Shown: one piece after another, positions 58,077 to 64,000 of the stretch | Layout of the letters: every line of letters starts with the position of its first letter | How positions within the stretch are numbered: the stretch's first letter is position 1 | Origin: Torymus aiolomorphi | Lineage: Eukaryota; Arthropoda; Insecta; Hymenoptera; Torymidae | Reading direction: 5' to 3' | DNA: 64,000 nucleotides | NCBI GenBank assembly: GCA_036365515.1 | Contig: CM070874.1 | Coordinates: 41,167,083-41,231,082 of the forward strand | Program-made: the position numbers and the translations under genes | The notes under the pieces: generated by a model | What the model saw: only the letters and a program-made list of their open reading frames with translations | The model's database searches: none | What the model was told of the DNA's origin: nothing

Positions 58077-58570
58077 ATAACGAGATTCCAAGATAAAATA
58101 CGGAGAAGATAAGCATCTCGGTCCTCCGTATTCTATCGAACCCGTTAGGCTCTCGTTCCCGCGAATTCGTATATCTCGAGCGTTTGTTGCCCTGACCGAT
58201 GAAGAGCAGCGCACGTGAGCAATCCGAGCCACTCCTGGGGTCCGAAGCGTCTGTAGGTGAACGCTGGATGTTAGGACTTGGCCTGAACACTCCGAAGTCG
58301 ACTGGAGGATAAGGCCTGACGCAGGAGCGGATTCGTGAGCGAGCGACGAGAGGAGTGCACTCCTCTTCCGGTAAGCTTCTTTGTACTTCCCGCGCAGCGA
58401 TTTATTTGTGTATTTTCGACTCGCAGCGGCGAGTGGCCGGTGGTGCGTTCACCGGCCCAGCGAAAATATATACCTTGATCCGCCCGCGAGCGGCGGATCC
58501 CGTCTTCTTGTCAGCGCGCAACGCGATGCGTTATTTTTCTGTAGTCTTTTTTTTTCACTCACCCGTTACA
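58077..58570 (+). repeat. 5' LTR of the gag-only element, 494 bp
   Basis: It starts TATAACGAGATTCC and ends CACCCGTTACA. Relative to the 3' LTR it lacks about 215 bp after CTCGAGCG and about 320 bp near its end. The retained parts are about 90 percent alike by eye. Such unequal LTRs suggest deletion or recombination between subfamilies. Confidence 0.75.
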
Positions 58571-58572
58571 AA

Positions 58573-58591
58573 TGGTGCCCTAACGTGTTGG
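58573..58591 (+). promoter_or_regulatory. Primer-binding site of the gag-only element
   Basis: TGGTGCCCTAACGTGTTGG lies two bases after the LTR. It aligns with TGGTGCTCTTAACGTG of the second gypsy. The tRNA is not identified. Confidence 0.65.
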
Positions 58592-59337
58592 GTTTAAGGA
58601 GAAGGTTAGCGGCCGGTACGTTCGAGACCGGCCTATTCAAATCGCGTTTCGTTTAAATTCGCCCGGGCGCGAATCACTGCACCCGACTATTCAGCTGACG
58701 GCCAATGGCCATATGCCGTTACAGCTGATAGGCGCAGTGATTTAAACTCGCCAAGTCGAGGTGCCGGGCGTAAACAAACAGACAAGAAGGCTCGCGACGC
58801 GCATTCAAACATAAACACAAAACAGCCGATTGCTTGTTTTTGTGTGTGTTTATGTTTATGCTCGGGTAGTATTGTGTATACTTAGCCCGAGCCTTTTAAA
58901 CTGCTGTAAAGCCAGTGCGAGAGCATTTAAACGACGATTATCGTTGTTTTCGTCGTCATATGCGGCGAGAATTAAATTCCTTTTTTTGACGCGAGATTTA
59001 AAGCGATTTTCACGCGATTTTTTTTTGGTTTGACCGTGCCTGTGCGTGCAGCCGGTCGAAAGTGAGAATACTTTCATCCTTCTTTTTGGTTGCGGAAATT
59101 ATTTAAATCGTTATCGTCGCGAATTTTTTTTTGGAATAGCCACGCTCTCTCCCTAGCTAGCTGCATCGAGATACATCATTCTCGAGCAGCTTGGGACAAT
59201 TGTGTGTGGCAGTTAGAATTCTAACATTGTAATTTGCGTAACAGACGGCCAATTAGAGAGAGAATCTCAGCAGTTCGTTGCGCATACACACACAATTCGT
59301 CACCAAATTTTTTATATAATCGGTCTAGCTTCGCAAG
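58592..59337 (+). other. Leader of the gag-only element
   Basis: This is about 750 bp without a convincing ORF. It includes TGTTTTTGTGTGTGTTTATG and probably holds the packaging signal by position (inference). Confidence 0.5.
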
Positions 59338-61275
59338 ATGGAATCATCGACCCCAAAAGAACTAGCCGATAGGATGGAGAATTGGCGCAAAAATCTAGAG
59401 CTGAGCTTTGAAGCTGTAATAGAAGCAAATATAGCTCTAGATTTAAGAAGCACCGGACATCTCGAAGGGGATTCTAAGCGAATCGCTCAATGGCTAATGG
59501 GAAGTTCCAACCCAGCCCACTTCACACAAGAAATAAGTGGAAGTGATTACGAGCAGTTCACAAGGAGGCTCGATTGCAGGAATAAGTTCGTCAACACGAC
59601 GACCCTCAATACAAGCGGCGCTCCAGAAGCGAACCGAATTGCCGATCCCTCAACCCACAGCCTGTTTCAGCAATTGGCGTCGAACAAAGCAGTCGACAAC
59701 CACTTGCAGAGTTCCATAAAGACACATGTCTTGCAGATGAGGAACCAAAGAGCAGGCAGTCCTCCCGACGTAAGACACGAGGCTCTTACGTCACCACGGA
59801 GCACTTTATCTCCAGCGGGAGGACCGGGTGATGTCCAGGTGCACCTAAGGTGCAGCACAGATTGGGGGAGGGGAGATTCCCCGATCTCCTTCCAGTCCGA
59901 AGAATCCGAGAACGCGAGTCGCTCGGGGAATGCAGACCGCACATGGATTTCGGACAGCTGTGCAGCAACCGCACCATCGCCATCATCTTCAGCTTCCATC
60001 CACGAAATCGACTTCGGAGTAAGCACAGCCTGGGGGAGGGGAGATTCTCCAAGCTTCCCCCTGTTCGAGAAGTCTGATACTTCACGTCGCTTGGCGTATA
60101 CAGACTGCCTGAGGGCACCGAACGGCTGTGCTGAATACTCCCAAGCCCAAGACGACGGAGTAAATGCAGCCTGGGGGAAGGGAGATTTTCCAAGCTTCCC
60201 CCTGTCCGAAGCGTCTGATATGGCCCGTTTATGGAATATATCGGCATCGGACGGCTGTATTACTCATTCAAAGACTCCTGAAGACGAAGAGCAGACAAGC
60301 CTTCCAAGGAGCAACGAGGAAGAGATCGATAGTCTAGTGACGGCACAACCGGTGGACCGAACGCTGATTACTTCGCAATTTCGCAACGTATCGACGCAAG
60401 CAGAAGGCGAGCGTCATTGCGAATGCGAATGTAATCAGACGCGTAAATTGGGGGAGGAGAAAGTTAGGCGCCTAAGCGAAGAAGTGAGGCGACTGCACGA
60501 CGAGCTGCGCCAGCTACGCGCGCAAATGTCGTCACTTCATAATTCCGCTGCGCCTAACAAGAAACGAGCCGCAGGTGCAGCCAAACACTCTGCCAAGCAA
60601 CCTCGATTGGACCTAGGGACTAAAGACAACAAGAAGTCGTCCCGAAGTCTTCAAAAGTCCAGCTCGACAGGGAAAAAAGAGGCGTATTCAGCGGCCATGC
60701 AACGACCTCCAAAGTTATCCAAAAGAGATAAAGGCAGAAAACCCTCGAGTGTACTGGGTTCGAATCAAGGAACAGGTTCGAATCCTTGGACAACGGTAGC
60801 CTCTCGACGTCCCAAACAGCGGTATATCCAGCAGGGGTTGGATAGTCGAGTATACCGCTCGTCAAGATCGAGGAACGCGCTCGGAGCATATAACTCCCCA
60901 CCACCGAGTCCAACCAGAAAATTGTGTTGGACGTGTAGGTCACCAACGCACCTTCACTGGGCCTACCCGGAGCGGAAAGAGGGCCCGAAGACGAAGACAA
61001 GAAGAAGACGAGATGATCTGCCAAGTCAACCTTGGAGGAATGACGGCAGTTGTCGACCGGAGCCCCAGCGCCAGAAGTGCCAACAGTCTCCGGTTCATCA
61101 ATTGTCTTGGGATTGGTCTCGACCGCCGTTGGAATTCAGCGGAATTACGGTGATGAGCAACCCATCGTGTGCGTGCGGACGATCCCTCGACGTGGATCGT
61201 CTGATCAGCCGTTTAGTACACGAGCTGATCCGCGCGTATCCGGAACTGTCGTCTCTGCCGCCGACGACGACGTAA
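59338..61275 (+). CDS. Gag-like protein of the nonautonomous LTR element, intact 645 codons
   Basis: The N-terminal region has the spacing WRKNLELSFEA ... DSKRIAQWLMG ... FTRRLDCRNKF, which resembles the N-terminus of the second gypsy's Gag (LERISKWLAG ... ERANARRTF). Residues about 175-300 carry three repeats of a module starting WGRGDSP or WGKGDFP followed by SFPL. A leucine-heptad coiled coil (EEKVRRLSEEVRRLHDELRQ) lies near residue 375. A basic Lys/Ser/Arg region and a CCHC-type knuckle follow (CWTCRSPTHLHWAY), in which the last Cys is Tyr; the inverted copy keeps Cys. No protease or RT. The frame is long and intact, so it may still be translated. Confidence 0.75.
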   Translation: MESSTPKELADRMENWRKNLELSFEAVIEANIALDLRSTGHLEGDSKRIAQWLMGSSNPAHFTQEISGSDYEQFTRRLDCRNKFVNTTTLNTSGAPEANRIADPSTHSLFQQLASNKAVDNHLQSSIKTHVLQMRNQRAGSPPDVRHEALTSPRSTLSPAGGPGDVQVHLRCSTDWGRGDSPISFQSEESENASRSGNADRTWISDSCAATAPSPSSSASIHEIDFGVSTAWGRGDSPSFPLFEKSDTSRRLAYTDCLRAPNGCAEYSQAQDDGVNAAWGKGDFPSFPLSEASDMARLWNISASDGCITHSKTPEDEEQTSLPRSNEEEIDSLVTAQPVDRTLITSQFRNVSTQAEGERHCECECNQTRKLGEEKVRRLSEEVRRLHDELRQLRAQMSSLHNSAAPNKKRAAGAAKHSAKQPRLDLGTKDNKKSSRSLQKSSSTGKKEAYSAAMQRPPKLSKRDKGRKPSSVLGSNQGTGSNPWTTVASRRPKQRYIQQGLDSRVYRSSRSRNALGAYNSPPPSPTRKLCWTCRSPTHLHWAYPERKEGPKTKTRRRRDDLPSQPWRNDGSCRPEPQRQKCQQSPVHQLSWDWSRPPLEFSGITVMSNPSCACGRSLDVDRLISRLVHELIRAYPELSSLPPTTT

Positions 61276-61343
61276 AGTCGAATCGAACGAGAGCCTCAGT
61301 ATCGAGTTGCTTCTCTCCCGCTACGCAACGTCTGGGAGAGGGG

Positions 61344-62352
61344 TATAACGAGGTTCCAAGATAAAATACGGAGAAGATAAGCATCTCGGTCCTCCGTATT
61401 CTATCGAACCCGTTAGGCTCTCGTTCCCGCGAATTCGTATATCTCGAGCGAGTATTGACATCGCTCGGACGATGTATTCGCGTTAGCTACGCGCGGGGCA
61501 GGCGCAACTTTGACCGTTGCTAAGTCGCGCCCGATTCTTTTTGAATCAGATTCTCTCGGGCTGTCAAACCGCGCGTACGCGAGTTAATTTGATCGTCCGC
61601 GAAGAAAACGGTATCATGCGTCCTCACCGGTGCAGAGCAGCGCCGGTACACGTACCGACCACGAAGGGCAGCGCACGTGAGCAATCCGAGCCACTCCTGG
61701 GATCCGAAGCGTCTGTAGGTGAACGCTGGACGTTAGGACTCGGCCTGAACACTCCGAAGTCGACCGGAGGATAAGGCCTGACGCAGGAACGGATTCGTGA
61801 CCGAGCGACGAGGGGAGTGCACTCCCCTCCCGGTAAGACTCTTCGCCTATTTACCGCGCAGCGATTGATTTGTATTTTTGGCTCGCAGCGGCGAGCGGCC
61901 GGTGTCTTGATCGCCGGCCCAGCGAAAAACAATCACATCGATCCGCCCGCGCCGAGCGGCGGATCTCCCGCCTTCTTGTCAACGCGCAACGCGACGCGTA
62001 TTTTGTATAGGATAATTTAGAATAGATCTTGTTATAGTTTTGAATGTAACCAAGACCACTCGTTATTTATTAACCTTCACCTAACCTTCTCCCGGATACC
62101 GCCGCCTCCGCGGGATCGTCGAACCGAGACGACGATCATTCTGAGTGGCCGCGCCTCGCGTCTAGCTAGAGCGAGTATTAACCCTTTCCGGCACACGGAA
62201 AAGTCGAGTTCAATCGTGAACTCGACATTTGTAAACAGGGATCCAGAGAACATCAACCCCGAGTGCTCGTCGTAGAAGTAGCACTCGACAGCACCGTGTT
62301 CTAGAGTTCGGTTCGCGGAATTACAAAAGATTTCCCCAGGCCTCCCGTTACA
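61344..62352 (+). repeat. 3' LTR of the gag-only element, 1009 bp
   Basis: It starts TATAACGAGGTTCC directly after the polypurine tract and ends CCTCCCGTTACA before (TA)n. Confidence 0.85.
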
Positions 62353-62606
62353 ATATATATATATATATATCGATTTATTACATGAAATCAAATTAACAAA
62401 AATAAATAATGAAATTCATTGATAATTTACAAGAACTTTTTTATAATTTTCGGAGTTTACGTTAGAATACCTTATTTTAAAAATAATTTACTAATTATTG
62501 TAAATCTTTTTTAATACGAGTCTACTGAAATTAAAAGTTTACAAGTAAAATCTTTAAAATAGATATAAGCTACAAGTTTACGAATCCAATTACACTTTAT
62601 TTAATT
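62353..62606. other. (TA)n and AT-rich spacer
   Basis: (TA)n to about 62370, then AT-rich sequence without features I can name. Confidence 0.5.
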
Positions 62607-63613
62607 TCACTCACATGATGTCATTTTGCCAGATTTAGATGCCATCAAACATACGTTATCTGGCTGAAATAAATTTTTTTGTATTATTGGTCCAAATTCA
62701 TCTTTAGTCTCTTTTAAAACTATAAATAATGGAGAGAGCAATTTTCCAGCAGCATTAATTGTAGGTAATATTGTATAACTATGTGTTGTTGATGAAACAG
62801 ATTGCACAACACATTCAACAGTCTTTGTTCCTTCTTCTGCTAATGTACGACCAGTATGTAATTCTAATTGTAATCCACTTTGATCAGCATTGTAGGTATT
62901 TTCAGTTCCAACTTCTGAAATCAGTAGTTTGATGTCGGCTACAAATTTACTGGCTTCTTGATTTATAGTTTCTTTGTCCTCAAGAGTTTTTTTTGTTATA
63001 AATTTGTTGATTTTTCTACTGACAATTCTGTGAGCTTTCTTAAATTTTCGCAGCCAGAAATCACTTGCTTTGAATCTAACATCATTAAATTCTAAATTAT
63101 TTTCAGCTTCTAAGGCCCACCTACGTATATCAATATCGTGAATAATATGGCCAGCTTCGAGAGATTCTTTGAGATTTTTTAAAACAAATTCAGAAATTTG
63201 ATATAATTTTTCTTTATAAGTTCCACCTTTGTTGATTTGACTAGCCCATCGACGCAGTTGCCGTTCTGAATGAACTAATTTAAATCGATGTTTAACACTT
63301 TCTATACTGCAATTTTTTTTCTCAAGCTCAACTCTTCATCATCGTATGAACATACATCATAATCTTTTTTTTCATTGAAAATTGCGTCATCTTCAATGGC
63401 TTGTACTTCATAATTTTTAAATTGCTCTTGAAAATCTAATGTTTCTTCTTCCATTCTTTCAATCGCATTAAAATTATTCATACTGTCGTATAAAATATTT
63501 TTGAATTTTTCAGCTAAATCCATTTCAACAAGATTAACAGGACTTTCTGGTATCTGAAGCCCTGAGAATGCTGCCAATAATAAATTTATGACGTTGATAG
63601 GATTTACCTTCAT
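62607..63613 (-). pseudogene. DDE_1 (pogo/Tigger-like) transposase, truncated
   Basis: Reading leftward, the N-terminal segment 63613-63302 is acidic and helical. After a frameshift in an A-run at about 63312 comes a CENP-B-type helix-turn-helix (FWLRKFKKAHRIVSRKINKF), then the start of the DDE domain (TYNADQSGLQLE) and TYSY-type HSYTILPTINAAGKLLSPLF, ending at TAG 62607 after SKSGKMTS. Only the first catalytic Asp is present; the rest of the DDE domain is missing. This is a transposase gene or a domesticated derivative, now incomplete. Confidence 0.7.
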
Positions 63614-64000
63614 TTTTTCTATTCTTTGATTTTTATGAAATAATAAGTTCTATTGTAGGAAAAAAACAAATAGCGGAGTCTCGAAAATTTGTACCTCGCA
63701 ACAGAACCGATAAAAATATACTGACTAACTAATCCGTTTTTAGGCAGCCGTGGACTCCAAGCTCACTTGCGTCATCTTTGCTTATGCATGTTTACAAGAT
63801 GGGCTTATAAAAAATTGCTTATTCATATATATAAATAGAAATCAGGAAAATATTTACTTAAAAATAAGTATTTATGAAAAAGTACAAATGAAATATATGT
63901 GATATGCCTAAATACGCAAACATAAATATTCTAAAATTATAAGTAAACTATAATTATCAAGCAGTGATATATAAAAAAAAACTAATTGCAAAATATACCA
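63614..64000. other. AT-rich sequence upstream of the DDE_1 gene
   Basis: I see no further gene, TIR or tRNA. CAAATAGCGGAGTCTCGAAA and GGCAGCCGTGGACTCCAAGC stand out only for higher GC. Confidence 0.4.

Larger units (their letters stand above)
58077..62352 (+). mobile_element. Gag-only (nonautonomous) gypsy-type LTR element
   Basis: The 5' LTR is 58077-58570, the internal region 58571-61343 and the 3' LTR 61344-62352. It has a primer site, one gag-like ORF and a polypurine tract (GGGAGAGGGG, 61334-61343) but no pol. The 3' end ACA is followed by (TA)n. The shared primer site and termini point to a helper like the element at 34051-47731. Confidence 0.85.

Noticed and set aside
59860..60200. 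RGDS motif as an integrin-binding signal
   Set aside because: Cytoplasmic Gag-like protein; the tripeptide is common by chance and within a repeat.
61050..61364. 104-codon ORF overlapping the gag end, also present in the inverted copy
   Set aside because: Shadow frame of gag. Presence in both copies follows from DNA similarity.
1..64000. tRNA, rRNA or ordinary host genes
   Set aside because: I found no convincing cloverleaf, rRNA segment or host exon. All larger ORFs are explained by mobile elements.

Overview
The window looks like a piece of an arthropod genome, most likely an insect. Its mix of elements (piggyBac, DD34D mariner, copia, env-bearing gypsy, Helitron, CR1/L2-type LINE) and the long (TA)n tracts between them fit an insect. 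An ant or other hymenopteran is possible, but the sequence does not prove it. I see no convincing host gene, tRNA or rRNA. Almost everything is transposable element, much of it nested and most of it carrying stops or frameshifts.

Layout. 1-5209: 3' part of a plus-strand Helitron, with a 3.9-kb piggyBac element (103-3978) inserted at TTAA. 5210-5485: a short repeat rich in TTTGAGGA palindromes. 5486-17611: a minus-strand Helitron, tail-to-tail with the first. It is broken by a copia element (6442-11283, itself containing a 271-bp CACTG MITE), a 2.3-kb noncoding insertion, a 166-bp tandem duplication and a foldback element (17222-17571). From 17612: a minus-strand env-bearing gypsy (errantivirus-like) element with 2.5-kb LTRs. 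Its gene order (5'-3') is leader ORF, gag, pol, env and an unexpected multi-RRM-like gene. Its 5' LTR runs to 33688 and resumes at about 54674, because a 21-kb block sits in the (TA)n tract inside that LTR.

The block holds a second TTTGAGGA repeat (33689-34026), a second minus-strand gypsy element (34051-47731) and a 6.9-kb long-TIR DNA transposon with a multi-exon transposase (47756-54673). The second gypsy has a complete pol ORF, a -1 slip site in correct phase, AT-hooks at the pol C-terminus and a downstream coiled-coil/zinc-finger ORF. A LINE is inserted in its 3' LTR. The resumed LTR fragment (to about 55250) is followed by a mariner (55255-56552), an inverted gag fragment (56565-58076) joined exactly to a gag-only LTR element (58077-62352), and a broken pogo/Tigger-like DDE_1 transposase gene (62607-63613).

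Themes. (1) Simple (TA)n tracts separate successive elements and appear to act as landing pads. (2) Both gypsy elements carry a 3' accessory gene whose start codon lies directly behind a strong splice acceptor. One is a multi-RRM-like protein, the other a coiled-coil/zinc-finger protein. (3) The gag-only element shares primer-binding-site layout, LTR termini, target preference and a gag N-terminal pattern with the second gypsy, which suggests mobilisation in trans. The RRM-like gene and the spliced accessory ORF are the strongest candidates for undescribed biology.
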